Of a stretch of DNA of 64,000 nt, positions 18,014 through 26,375 are shown piece after piece. The stretch's first letter is position 1. Each line of letters begins with the position of its first letter. This DNA comes from Actinopolyspora mortivallis DSM 44261. Lineage in GTDB: Bacteria > Actinomycetota > Actinomycetes > Mycobacteriales > Pseudonocardiaceae. The stretch spans positions 1,769,087 to 1,833,086 of the forward strand of contig NZ_KB913024.1 in the NCBI RefSeq assembly GCF_000384035.1, given 5' to 3'. The notes beneath the pieces are model-generated. The model had not been told where the DNA came from. It did not search any database and saw only the letters and a list, made by a program, of their open reading frames with translations. The position numbers and the translations under genes are program-made.

Positions 18014-18457
18014 TCACTCGGTGTCCCGGGCGGCGTGCACGATCACCACCGGACAGCGGGAGTGGTGGGTGCACCTGTGACTGACCGAACCGATCAGCGC
18101 CCCCACGAACCCGCCGTGTCCGCGGCTGCCGACCACGAGCAGTTCCGCGTCCCTGGCGGTGTCCAGCAGTACCTGGGCGGAGTCGCCCTGGGTGACCTTG
18201 GTCCGGACCGGCGGGGGAGAACTCCGGCGGTCGACGGCCCTGTCCACCGCCTCCTCGACGGTCTGACTGGCCGCGCTCTCGAACTCGCGGGGAGAGATGG
18301 CACCTCCCTCCCAGCTGTAGAACGCCGGGTACTCCCAGGCCGTCACGGCCTCGACGGTGGCACCGGTGAGTTCGGCCTGGCCGAGCGCCCAGTCCAGGGC
18401 GGCCAGTGAGGGAGCCGAGCCGTCGACGCCGACGACGATTCTGTTCTCTTCGGTCAT
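18014..18457 (-). CDS. Universal stress protein (UspA family)
   Basis: 147 residues, one Usp domain. VVGVDGSAPSLAALDWAL at the N-terminus and the ATP-binding signature VVGSRGHGGFVGALIGSVS near residues 109-126 are both clear, so it is an ATP-binding type. Such proteins are cytosolic and induced in stress or hypoxia in actinobacteria. ATG 18457 is the natural start; the open frame extends upstream without support. The gene diverges from a small helical protein at 18775. Confidence 0.93.
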   Translation of the reverse strand: MTEENRIVVGVDGSAPSLAALDWALGQAELTGATVEAVTAWEYPAFYSWEGGAISPREFESAASQTVEEAVDRAVDRRSSPPPVRTKVTQGDSAQVLLDTARDAELLVVGSRGHGGFVGALIGSVSHRCTHHSRCPVVIVHAARDTE

Positions 18458-18774
18458 GGCATCGTCCGTTCCGGCGGTGGTGTTGCGGTGTTCCCGGAAG
18501 GCGGGTCTGGCGGGATCGCCCGCGTTCAGACTGTCGCACGAATCCGGGGACGTTGCCGAGTCGGTCCCGGAAGGTTCGCGTATTTTCGCGATTACCGCCG
18601 AAATCGAATTGTGATCTGAATGCTTCATGGCTACGTTCGCCGATACCGGCGACACATTCAGTGCCGGGGAAACGGTTTTCGGGCCCGAGGTCAGACACGA
18701 GTGACGTGTCCGGACGAAACCGAGTGGAACTCGGATCGTTCGTGAGTGCGCGGCAACCCGGGGGAAGAGCATTG
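18458..18774. promoter_or_regulatory. Divergent intergenic region, probable promoters for usp and the 105-residue protein
   Basis: 317 bases between two divergently read genes. The middle (about 18580-18625) is locally AT-richer than the surroundings, with a small imperfect inverted repeat CGATT/AATCG around 18591-18610. I see no well-spaced -35/-10 pair that I can defend, and no coding frame with consistent GC3. Confidence 0.3.
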
Positions 18775-19092
18775 ATGGATCGGATGACGGACGCGCCCAC
18801 CTGGAGCGTCATAGCCCATGACGCCGATCGGCTCAGACAGGCCGTTCGGGAGCTCGACACGGAACGGGGGGCCGCTGCCAAGCACGACCTCGCCCGGGAG
18901 GTGCTGCGTACGGTCACGGTGATCGGTGAGCGGCTGACGGAACTGGTGGACGGGCTGGCCAAGCACTACGAGAAGCCGGGCGTACCGGAACAACGCAGCG
19001 CCTACCTCGCCATGGACCAGGCGGCGGCCGCCGCCGAGGACCTGGGGGAATGCGCACGGCGGGCCATCCAGACCCTGGAGGAAGAGGAGTGA
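18775..19092 (+). CDS. Small helical protein of unknown function
   Basis: 105 residues, strongly helical and acidic, with heptad-like spacing through residues 13-60 (DADRLRQAVRELDTERGAAAKHDL, then VLRTVTVIGERLTELVDGLAKH) and an Ala-rich stretch with EEEE at the C-terminus. It could be a four-helix cytosolic protein; I do not recognise the family. ATG 18775 is the first ATG after a GGGGAAG ribosome site. Another start within the frame upstream would enter the shared promoter region. Confidence 0.65.
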   Translation: MDRMTDAPTWSVIAHDADRLRQAVRELDTERGAAAKHDLAREVLRTVTVIGERLTELVDGLAKHYEKPGVPEQRSAYLAMDQAAAAAEDLGECARRAIQTLEEEE

Positions 19093-19415
19093 GTCGGAAA
19101 AGGGCCCACCTCGACCTGGCCGTCGTGACGGATCCCCTTCGTCCCTCGAACAGGGAAAGTTTCGGGGCGACGACGGTGGAGTCCGCCGGAGCGTGTCCCG
19201 AAAAACCCCTTCCTCCACGGGCCCCTACACGGCCGGACACGCTGACCAGCCGGGAAAACCCGCGGGACACGTACTCGAACGGGGCGGCCCGGCGGGCCTT
19301 CCCCCACGGTGTCCGCACGGCCTGAGGCCACGCGCGGAACCGCCGCGAAGGCGTTAGGCTCGCCTTCCGTCCGGCTCGTCCGCCGGACGCCGTGCGGTGA
19401 GCGAAGGAGTCCACG
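19093..19415. other. Intergenic stretch with no supported gene
   Basis: About 320 bases upstream of the carotenoid-associated Rieske gene. Short open frames exist on both strands but lack a ribosome site or coding-like third positions. The promoter of the Rieske gene should be here; I cannot point to it. Confidence 0.35.
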
Positions 19416-20441
19416 ATGGGCGGGCGCTCGGATCGGGCCCGGCCACGCAGCCGTGTCCTGCCCCTGCGGCGGCTGCGTGTGCCCGCTTGGGCGGAACAAC
19501 GGGGAACATGGCGTCAGGCCCGTCCCGAGATCATCAACGCCGCTCTCGACCGCTGTCGGGCACGTCCTTCGGGGAACTGGTACGTCCTGGCCGCCAGCAC
19601 CCGGATCAACGGGAACGAGCCGTTCGCCCGCACCGTCGGTGGAACCGAGATCGTCGCATGGAGAACACCGGACGGGCGGGCGCACGCCGGCCCGGGGATC
19701 TGCCCCCACCTCGGTGCCCCACTCGGCACGGCCGTCGTCGACCGGGGACAACTCGTCTGCGCCTGGCACGGACTCCGCCTGACCGAACGCGGCGGCCCCG
19801 GATGGTCCCCGCTGCCGACCCACGACGACGGGGTGCTCACCTGGGTACGGCTCGACGGGATCGGCGGGGAACAGCCACTGAGCTCTCCCGTGGTGCCCCG
19901 CAGACCCATCCTGCGGGAGAGTCTCGTCGAGGTGGCGAGCACGAGCGGTGTCTGCGAACCGGAGGACATCGTGGCCAATCGGCTGGATCCGTGGCACGGC
20001 GCGTGGTTCCATCCGCACTCGTTCGCCGAGCTCGGGGTGCGTCACGCCCCGGAAGTCGGATGTTCCGAGGAGGACGACTTCTTCGAGGTCTCGGTGACCT
20101 TCCGCGTCGCTCCTCGTCTCGGGGCCCCGGTCACGGCCGTGTTCACCTGCCCGGAGCCGCGGACCGTGGTCATGCGCGTCCTCGACGGTGAGGGAGCGGG
20201 CAGCGTCGTGGAGACACACGCGGTCCCGCTGGGCCGGGACACCCACGGCAGACCGCGCACCGCCGTGGTCGAGGCCGTGCTGGCCCACTCCGAGCGTCCC
20301 GGTTTCCGGCGGGTCGTGCCTCAGGTGGCCCGGCTGTTGCGTCCGTTGGTTCGGCGGGCGGCGTTGCGGCTGTGGAGCGACGACATGGCCTACGCCGAAC
20401 GGCGTTACCAGCTACGGTCGGCGGGGCTCTTCCCCGGCTAG
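19416..20441 (+). CDS. Rieske [2Fe-2S] protein with DUF5914-type C-terminus, carotenoid-associated
   Basis: 341 residues. The Rieske cluster ligands are C96-P-H98 and C115-A-W-H118, in a domain covering residues ~52-140. The remaining 200 residues resemble the DUF5914 region seen in actinobacterial carotenoid loci. Likely role: oxygenase or electron-transfer partner acting on a carotenoid or its aromatic ring; this is inference from neighbours. A DPWHGAWFHPHSF segment gives additional histidines that could hold a mononuclear iron. It faces crtU tail to tail, and the two stop codons share the palindrome CTAG at 20438-20441. Confidence 0.8.
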   Translation: MGGRSDRARPRSRVLPLRRLRVPAWAEQRGTWRQARPEIINAALDRCRARPSGNWYVLAASTRINGNEPFARTVGGTEIVAWRTPDGRAHAGPGICPHLGAPLGTAVVDRGQLVCAWHGLRLTERGGPGWSPLPTHDDGVLTWVRLDGIGGEQPLSSPVVPRRPILRESLVEVASTSGVCEPEDIVANRLDPWHGAWFHPHSFAELGVRHAPEVGCSEEDDFFEVSVTFRVAPRLGAPVTAVFTCPEPRTVVMRVLDGEGAGSVVETHAVPLGRDTHGRPRTAVVEAVLAHSERPGFRRVVPQVARLLRPLVRRAALRLWSDDMAYAERRYQLRSAGLFPG

Positions 20442-22039
20442 GGGAAGGCGTTCAGCGACCGCAGAAGGGCCGAGCGCCCCCTGGTGGGAACGCTCCACAG
20501 CGGGTGCCCGCGCAGGCCCCAGTCGTGCAGCAGTGCGTTGGCGGCACACACCCCGGTCGTGGCGGCGCGTTCCATCAGCGCGACCGGCAGATCCACTCGG
20601 ATCGCGTCCCCGGCCAGCACCAGGCCGCGTTCCGGGGTGGTGACCGTGGGACGGCCGGAGAACCCTCCCGGGGGGAAGAGCGGGCAGTCCGCGCGCAGCT
20701 CATGGCGTTCGTCGATGACCCCCGCCTGCCGGGTCTCCGGATAGATCCGGTGGAGTTCGGCGAGCATCCTCGTCCGCAGTTGCCGTGGTCGCACGTCCTC
20801 CCGGAGGGCGTAGCCGTGCAGTTCGAGTACCGAACCGCCGCGTCGCCCCGCCCAGCGGGCGGCCTGGCGTTCGTAGCGCTCCAACACGCTGATGTTGTCC
20901 AGCGGTCCGTAGCCACTGGTGCCGAGGAACGCCGGCCGGTCCCGTCGCACCGGACGGTCCAGCCACAGTCTGGACACCAGGAAGGGGGGAGCCTCCCGCA
21001 GCCGGGAGAGGGCTCTCCGCCACCACGGTTGTCCCAGCTCGGGTGAGCGGTGGACGATCCCGCGCAGCCCCGCCGGATCCGGTGCGAGGACCACGGCGTC
21101 CACCTCGGCCTCCCGACCGGCGGAGGTCCACAGCGCGAAACGACGGTTCGTCCCACGACCCAGGGAGCTCACCGGGGTGGACGTGCGCAGCTCGACACCG
21201 AGGTCCTCGAGGTAGTCCCCCAGCGGTTCCCACAACGCCTCGGGAAAGGAGTCCGCCGCCGTGTCGAACAGCAGTCCCTCGCTGGAACCGAGGAAGTAGA
21301 TGTGGAACATCGTGGCCAGCTCGGCCGCGGACAGCTCGTGTGGGGCGGCGAAGAAACTCCGGGAGAACACCTCGAAGGCGAGGTGTTTGGCGGCAGCGGG
21401 GAAACCGATGCGGCCCAACAGGGCGTCGGCGTCCAGATGGTCCAGCCTGTGATAGATCTCCGGAACGGAGACCTGGGCCAGGGGAAGCGCCGCCCGGACA
21501 CCGAGCTGGGGCAGGTCCCGCCATCCGAACGTGGGGCTGCGGGCGACGAACGCGAGGGCGTTCCAGGGAAACGTGCGGGGCAGTCCGGCGAAGGTGTCCC
21601 GGTAGCCGGCGCTGTGCACCAGCGGGTAGTCGGGGAGAGCGACCAGCCCGGAGAGCCTGGTGTCGGCGCGACGTAGCAGCGCGCGCAGGTTGTAGTACTG
21701 TCGGAAGAACGCGTGGAACCCCCGGTTCATCGCGGCCCGTGAACCGTCGGCCAGTTCGGTGTACCAGCCTCCCACCCGCCCGCCCAGATAGCTCTCCCGC
21801 TCCATCAGGGTCACCGTGACCCCCCGCTCGGCCAGGCAGGTGGCCGCGGACAGCCCCGCGACGCCGCCGCCGACCACAGCCACCCGCACGTCCCCGGTGA
21901 GGTCACCCGCGTCGGGATGACCGTTCCGCGCCGGGTGCAGCACGGCTCGCGGGTCCCGACCGGGAAACTCGTGCTCGGTGCGGATCCGCCCCCGCCCGGG
22001 GCGGTGTTCCCCGACAGCGGGGGAGGTCCCGGTGCTCAC
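20438..22039 (-). CDS. crtU: CrtU-like carotenoid desaturase/methyltransferase (FAD enzyme)
   Basis: 533 residues. After a ~55-residue extension comes the FAD fold (VAVVGGGVAGLSAATCLAERG then LMERESYLGGRVGGW), and residues ~110-125 (NRGFHAFFRQYYNLR) are typical of the CrtU/isorenieratene synthase group, which desaturates beta-carotene ends and shifts a methyl to aromatise the ring. The C-terminal FAD contact (GLVLAGDAIRVDLPVALMERAATTG) is present. GTG 22039 overlaps the idi stop as GTGA. Its usual substrate needs lycopene cyclase (crtY), which is not in this window. A different FAD carotenoid enzyme cannot be excluded. Confidence 0.8.
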   Translation of the reverse strand: MSTGTSPAVGEHRPGRGRIRTEHEFPGRDPRAVLHPARNGHPDAGDLTGDVRVAVVGGGVAGLSAATCLAERGVTVTLMERESYLGGRVGGWYTELADGSRAAMNRGFHAFFRQYYNLRALLRRADTRLSGLVALPDYPLVHSAGYRDTFAGLPRTFPWNALAFVARSPTFGWRDLPQLGVRAALPLAQVSVPEIYHRLDHLDADALLGRIGFPAAAKHLAFEVFSRSFFAAPHELSAAELATMFHIYFLGSSEGLLFDTAADSFPEALWEPLGDYLEDLGVELRTSTPVSSLGRGTNRRFALWTSAGREAEVDAVVLAPDPAGLRGIVHRSPELGQPWWRRALSRLREAPPFLVSRLWLDRPVRRDRPAFLGTSGYGPLDNISVLERYERQAARWAGRRGGSVLELHGYALREDVRPRQLRTRMLAELHRIYPETRQAGVIDERHELRADCPLFPPGGFSGRPTVTTPERGLVLAGDAIRVDLPVALMERAATTGVCAANALLHDWGLRGHPLWSVPTRGRSALLRSLNAFP

Positions 22040-22605
22040 GGTTCCTCCCGGGAGATCCTCTCCCCGAGCTGATCCGCGAGCAGGGGAACCTGCTCGGCCG
22101 CCCACGGGCTGACCGCCCACGGGGTGCGGCGGACGAGGCTCACGAAATCGGACCAGTCCACCCAGGTGGAGTCCACCGTCTCGGTGGGGTCGGGACGGAT
22201 CGGGTCGGTGGTGACGGCGGTGTAGACCGGGCACACCTCGTTCTCCACCACTCCCGTCACGTCGACGGCGCGGTACCGGAAGTCGGCCAGGCGCAGTCGC
22301 ACGTCGCCGATCCCGATCCCCAGTTCCTGCGCGACCCTGCGGTGGACCGCCCCCTCGGGATCCTCACCGGGGGAGGGGTGGCCGCAGCAGGAGTTGGTCC
22401 AGACACCCGGCCAGGTCCTCTTGTCCAGGGCACGACGGGTGACCAGCACTCTGCCCGCCTGGTCGAACACGTAGCAGGAGAAAGCCAGGTGCAGGGGAGT
22501 GGAGCCGTGGTGCACCTCGGCCTTGGGGGCCGTACCGACGGGTTTCGCGGTTTCGTCGAGCAGAACGACCAGTTCCGTCTCGGACGCGGACAGGGTCGAT
22601 TTCAT
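22036..22605 (-). CDS. idi: Type 1 isopentenyl-diphosphate delta-isomerase
   Basis: 189 residues of the Nudix-fold Idi. The catalytic Cys motif TNSCCGHP (~residues 70-77) and the second active-site segment ENEVCPVYTA (~residues 121-130) with Glu are both intact; the Nudix-like GAVHRRVAQELGI is also clear. It interconverts IPP and DMAPP in the cytosol, setting up precursor for the carotenoids. It is coupled by GTGA to crtU and lies four bases after crtB, so it is inside the crt operon. Confidence 0.95.
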   Translation of the reverse strand: MKSTLSASETELVVLLDETAKPVGTAPKAEVHHGSTPLHLAFSCYVFDQAGRVLVTRRALDKRTWPGVWTNSCCGHPSPGEDPEGAVHRRVAQELGIGIGDVRLRLADFRYRAVDVTGVVENEVCPVYTAVTTDPIRPDPTETVDSTWVDWSDFVSLVRRTPWAVSPWAAEQVPLLADQLGERISREEP

Positions 22606-22608
22606 CGC

Positions 22609-23595
22609 CTAGCGGCCACCCAACGTCGAATAGGACGACACGTGTTTGCCCGTTCCCGCCGACCGGGAACGGATCCGAGCGTTCGCCACCCCCGCGGCGC
22701 CGGCCAGTGCCACCCCGAGTCTGCGGGGTCCGGGCACCGATATCCGATGAGCGAACACGTCGTAGTCGGATTCCACGATCCGGTCCAGTATCTCACCGTA
22801 GAGGGTGTAGGCGGTGGACACGCATGGTCGCGCTATCGGGTCGAGCAGGTCGATGCCGGGAGCGGCGTAGTGGTACACGGCCCTGGTGCGGGCCACCTGG
22901 TCGGCGAGCGCGCGCCGCACTTGGCGGTCGGGACGCCCGTCGAGCAGACACTGTTGGAGTCGTCGGCGGTCGACACCGAACACGGCGAGCTCGTCGGCGG
23001 GGAGGTACACCCGCCCGCGACGGAGGTCCTCGCCGACGTCCCGCAGGAAGTTGGTGAGCTGGAAGGCGTTGCCCAGCGCGGCCGCGTAGGGAGCCGCCTG
23101 CTCCGCCGGCACCTCCGTGCCCAGGACGGGAAGCACCTGGAGACCGATGACCTCGGCCGAGCCGTGCACATAGGCGTTCAGGCTCGCTCGGTCCGGGTAG
23201 TCGGACACCGTGAGGTCCTGCCTCATGGAACGCATGAAGGAGTCGAAGTACTCCTTCCGGATCCCGTAGCGGCGCGCCGTGTCGACCACGGCGGTGACCA
23301 CGGGACTGTCGCCGTGATCTCCCGACAGGGCGGCGTCCAGCTCGCCCGCCAGCTCGTCGAGCAACCGACGGCGGGTCTCGGGGCCCAGCGTGTTCGTCGG
23401 ATCGTCGACGATGTCGTCCACCTGACGCGCGAGTCCGTACAGCGCGTGCACGGCCGGACGCCGGGCCGCGGGCAGCATCCTGGTCGCCAGGAAGTAGGTA
23501 CGGCCGTGCGCGGAGTTGAGGGACCGGCAGTGCCGGTAGGCTGCCCGCAGCGCGGGGGCGTGGATGCCGGCCGCGTCCAGCTCGTGCGCGCTCAT
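22609..23595 (-). CDS. crtB: Phytoene synthase
   Basis: 328 residues. Both Asp-rich motifs are intact: LARQVDDIVDD (~residues 56-65) and LTNFLRDVGEDLRRGRVYLP (~residues 180-199). It condenses two geranylgeranyl diphosphates to 15-cis-phytoene. ATG 23595 overlaps the crtI stop (ATGA). It clearly differs from the hpnCD domains in having the phytoene-synthase-like N-terminus (HCRSLNSAHGRTYFLATRMLP). No crtE is next to it. Confidence 0.94.
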   Translation of the reverse strand: MSAHELDAAGIHAPALRAAYRHCRSLNSAHGRTYFLATRMLPAARRPAVHALYGLARQVDDIVDDPTNTLGPETRRRLLDELAGELDAALSGDHGDSPVVTAVVDTARRYGIRKEYFDSFMRSMRQDLTVSDYPDRASLNAYVHGSAEVIGLQVLPVLGTEVPAEQAAPYAAALGNAFQLTNFLRDVGEDLRRGRVYLPADELAVFGVDRRRLQQCLLDGRPDRQVRRALADQVARTRAVYHYAAPGIDLLDPIARPCVSTAYTLYGEILDRIVESDYDVFAHRISVPGPRRLGVALAGAAGVANARIRSRSAGTGKHVSSYSTLGGR

Positions 23596-25121
23596 CGTGA
23601 GCCGGCTCCGAGCGACACGGTCCGTGGGAGCGTCGCTCCGGCGACGGAACCGCCGACTATCCGCTCGGCGGCGAGCTTGCCGGAGATCAGCACCGGAGGG
23701 ACTCCCACCCCCGGTGTGGTTCCGCATCCGGCCAGAACCACGTTGTCCAGCCCGCGCACCAGGTTGCGGGGACGGAACGGGCCCGTCTGCGTGAAGGTGT
23801 GCGCCAGGCTGAACGGAGAACCGGCGATCATGCCCTGTTCCGCCCAGTCCGCCGGGGTCACGACACGGCTCACCTCGACGGAGGGGCCGAACCCCGGCAT
23901 GAGCCTGTCCTGTAGCAGCTCGATCGTCTCCCGGACGTAGCCGTCGGCGATGCGGGGCCAGTCGTGTCCGGCCAGGTCCAGGTTCGGGCAGGGAACCAGG
24001 ACGTGGTGCAGGTGTTTGCCCGCCGGGGCGAGTTCCGGGTCGGTACGCGTGGGGTTGGTGATCAGCACCGAGGGGTCGCTCATCAGCGTGCCCCGCCGGG
24101 TGAGCTCGTCGAAGGTGCGTTTCCACGCGTGTCCGAAGGACAGGGTGTGGTGCGCCAGTCGGGGCTGTTCACGGTCGGTGCCGGTGTGGAGCAGCAGGGC
24201 CGAGGGGGCGGCACGTGGTCGGGGGAAACGTCGCGGGGAGATGCCGAGCAGTCGCTGGGCGACCGGCAGGTCCGGGGTGAGCACCACCGCGTCGCAGGGA
24301 ACGCGTTCCCCCCGCTCGGTGTGCACGGCGGTCACACGCCCGCCGTGGCGTTCCAGGGACCGCACCGCGCTGCCGTAGCGCAGATGGGCTCCGGCCCCCG
24401 TGGCGGCCCGGGCCAGCGCGTCCGGGACCGCGCGCATCCCTCCCCGGGGGAAGTACACGCCTCCCACGGTGTCCATGTAGGAGATCACCGCGTAGGCGGC
24501 CAGCGCCCGGTGGGGAGAGACCCCGGCGTACAGGGACTGGAACGAGAAGACACGGCGGAGCCGTTCGTCGGTGAGGAACCGGCCGATCGCTCGGTGCAGG
24601 GTGCCGAGCCCTCCGAGCGCCGCCAGCCGTGCCAGGTTCGGCTCCACGAGGTTCAACGGCGAGTCGAAGTTGGCGTCGATGAAGCTCGCGTACTGGGTGC
24701 GATACAGCCTGTTCAGCCAGTTCCGCAGCCGTCGGTAACCCGCTGCCTCGACGGGGCCCGCGAAGTCCCGTACCTGCTGTTCCATCGCGGCGCCGTCACT
24801 GAGCACGTCCAGCGTGGAGCCGTCGGCGAAGCAGGCACGATAGGCGGGGTCCAGCGGCAGCAGCTCCAGCTGTTCGTGAACGGACTGCCCGACGGCGGCC
24901 AGGGCCTCGTCCAGCAGCTCCGGCATGGTCAGCACGGTGGGGCCGGTGTCCATGCGGTAACCGGCGACGTCCAGCCGTCCGGCACGTCCGCCGGGAACCC
25001 GTTCCCGTTCGAGGAGGGTCACCTCACGTCCCGCCCCGAGTAGGTGCAGGGTCGCGGCCAGTCCGGAGAGGCCCGCTCCCACGACGACCACGTGATCGGT
25101 GGGACCGGTGACTGTCCGCAT
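23592..25121 (-). CDS. crtI: Phytoene desaturase (CrtI type)
   Basis: 509 residues. The FAD-binding motif VVVVGAGLSGLAATLHL at residues ~11-27, GGRAGRLDVAGYRMDTGPT, and the bacterial phytoene dehydrogenase C-terminal signature (NVVLAGCGTTPGVGVPPVLISGK) are all clear. It turns phytoene into lycopene at the membrane. ATG 25121 has GGAGGG eight bases upstream. It is the first gene of the operon crtI-crtB-idi-crtU, with a promoter readable about 80 bases upstream. Confidence 0.95.
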   Translation of the reverse strand: MRTVTGPTDHVVVVGAGLSGLAATLHLLGAGREVTLLERERVPGGRAGRLDVAGYRMDTGPTVLTMPELLDEALAAVGQSVHEQLELLPLDPAYRACFADGSTLDVLSDGAAMEQQVRDFAGPVEAAGYRRLRNWLNRLYRTQYASFIDANFDSPLNLVEPNLARLAALGGLGTLHRAIGRFLTDERLRRVFSFQSLYAGVSPHRALAAYAVISYMDTVGGVYFPRGGMRAVPDALARAATGAGAHLRYGSAVRSLERHGGRVTAVHTERGERVPCDAVVLTPDLPVAQRLLGISPRRFPRPRAAPSALLLHTGTDREQPRLAHHTLSFGHAWKRTFDELTRRGTLMSDPSVLITNPTRTDPELAPAGKHLHHVLVPCPNLDLAGHDWPRIADGYVRETIELLQDRLMPGFGPSVEVSRVVTPADWAEQGMIAGSPFSLAHTFTQTGPFRPRNLVRGLDNVVLAGCGTTPGVGVPPVLISGKLAAERIVGGSVAGATLPRTVSLGAGSR

Positions 25122-25198
25122 GTGTCGTGTCCCTCCGAGTGATGGGTTCGTGGTCGCCGTGATGGGCGCGCTTCGGGGCTGTCTGGTCGGTGCGGCTC

Positions 25199-25227
25199 AG
25201 TCTAGAAACCCGTTCGGAAGCCTTCAA
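25199..25227 (-). promoter_or_regulatory. Predicted crtI promoter (-35 and -10)
   Basis: On the minus strand, TTGAAG (25227-25222) and TAGACT (25204-25199) are separated by exactly 17 bases, a good fit to the primary vegetative sigma factor of actinomycetes. Transcription would begin near 25191 and leave a leader of about 70 bases before crtI. Confidence 0.6.
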
Positions 25228-25236
25228 ACGCGCACC

Positions 25237-25256
25237 CTTCACTTGTTCGTGTGAAG
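25237..25256. promoter_or_regulatory. 20-bp palindrome upstream of the crt promoter, probable operator
   Basis: Perfect inverted repeat CTTCAC (25237-25242), 8-base spacer, GTGAAG (25251-25256), centred about 55 bases upstream of the predicted crtI start site and 9 bases from the -35 element. This position suits an activator or a light/redox regulator acting upstream. No regulator gene is next to the cluster here. Confidence 0.5.
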
Positions 25257-25354
25257 ATGGAGCACAGTGAGGGACCGGTTCGCTCCGGCACGAGTCCCTG
25301 GGCAGCCGAGTGTGGTCGACGGCACCGAGCACGGGGCGCGTGGACGACGCGAAA

Positions 25355-25380
25355 ACGTCCCGGGCAAGGGCCCGGGACGT
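25355..25380 (-). terminator. Rho-independent terminator for the fasciclin transcript
   Basis: 11-bp perfect stem (ACGTCCCGGGC at 25355-25365 with its complement at 25370-25380) and a 4-base loop AAGG. On the minus strand it is followed by a short T run, the order expected for transcripts of the fasciclin gene ending at 25485. Confidence 0.65.
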
Positions 25381-25407
25381 CGAGACGCTGTTTTCAGCGG
25401 TGCCCCT

Positions 25408-25462
25408 GCGGGCCCCTTCCGCGGTTACCCGCCGAAGGGGCCCGCCGACCGGGTTCGGTCGG
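25408..25462. terminator. Two further stacked hairpins in the same intergenic region
   Basis: A 12-bp perfect stem (GCGGGCCCCTTC at 25408-25419 with 25434-25445), extended inside by a 4-bp GCGG/CCGC pair, is followed at once by a 6-bp stem CCGACC/GGTCGG (25445-25450 with 25457-25462). Together with the terminator at 25355 they make three hairpins in 108 bases, insulating the crt promoter from readthrough. Confidence 0.5.
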
Positions 25463-25484
25463 CAGAGACCTCGCGGGGGAGGTG

Positions 25485-26183
25485 TCATTGCTGCTGGGGC
25501 ATCAGTACCTTGTCGATGACGAACACGGTCGCGTTGGCGGTGGGGATGTTGCCCACCAGCACCTTCGCGTCCCCGATCTCGATGTTCTCGCCACTGCCGC
25601 TGATGCTGACCTTCTCACCGTTGACGGTGGGGACCTCTCCCGCTTCCCCCAGGTCCTGGGCGTCCATGCGTTCGGGAACCACGTGGTAGGTGAGGATGCT
25701 GCGCAACTGCTCCTTCTTGGCCGGATCGTTCAACAGCGCCTTCAGCGTGTCCGGAGGCAGTTCCTCGAAAGCCGAGTTCGCGGGGGCGAACACGGTGTAC
25801 TGCTGGTCCTGGTTGTTCAGGGTGTCAACCAGGCCGGCGGTTTTCACCGCTTTGGTGAGATTGGACAGCAGCGGGTTGTTGCTCGCCGCCGTGGCCACCG
25901 GGTCGTCGACCATCCCCTTGGCGGATCCCTCGTCGTTCGGGTCGGTCGGGACCTGGGAGGCGGCGGGACCGTAGATGTCGTCGACCGTGGTCATCCCCTG
26001 CTTGCCCGAACCCTCGTCACGGTTCTGCTGTCCACGCTCGTCACCGCTTCCGGACTCCATGGAGGAGGACTGGTCCTGCTGCTGGTTCCCGGTTTCCGTG
26101 TCGGCACCGCCACAGGCGGTGAGCAGCAGGGCGAGCGACGCGACGGCGCCCGTGACGGCGGCTTTGGCTCGACTGTGTGTCAT
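25485..26183 (-). CDS. Fasciclin-domain lipoprotein
   Basis: 232 residues. An N-terminal signal with lipobox LTAC (Cys24) marks an exported lipoprotein; residues 27-65 are a low-complexity linker rich in Q, S, D, G. Residues ~97-230 form one fasciclin (FAS1) domain with its H1 (NPLLSNLTKAVKTAGL) and H2 (YTVFAPANSAFEELP, later ILTYHVVPE) motifs, as in mycobacterial MPT70/MPT83. It is anchored outside the membrane and probably works in adhesion or protein contact. It lies downstream of the molybdoenzyme gene on the same strand, the arrangement known from sigK loci, but no sigK or rskA gene is present here. Confidence 0.9.
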   Translation of the reverse strand: MTHSRAKAAVTGAVASLALLLTACGGADTETGNQQQDQSSSMESGSGDERGQQNRDEGSGKQGMTTVDDIYGPAASQVPTDPNDEGSAKGMVDDPVATAASNNPLLSNLTKAVKTAGLVDTLNNQDQQYTVFAPANSAFEELPPDTLKALLNDPAKKEQLRSILTYHVVPERMDAQDLGEAGEVPTVNGEKVSISGSGENIEIGDAKVLVGNIPTANATVFVIDKVLMPQQQ

Positions 26184-26375
26184 GCTCTTTTCGATCTCCT
26201 CGTCACATTCGATCCCTCGTGGATCGAGAAGTCCTTTCACGGGTTCTTCGGAGCACAGTCTTCGACCGATTGGTCGAGGCGGTCGATTTTTTCGAACGCT
26301 CTTCGCGGTGGTGGGCACGTGCTCCGGAAGAGGTTCCGAGCACGGGAGCCATCCGGGTGGTTGTCTGGCGCTCCG
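26184..26375. other. Short gap between molybdoenzyme and fasciclin genes
   Basis: About 190 bases between two genes on the minus strand. It is rich in TTCG/CGAA runs and contains no supported gene. It may carry a separate promoter for the fasciclin gene; none is obvious. Confidence 0.3.
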
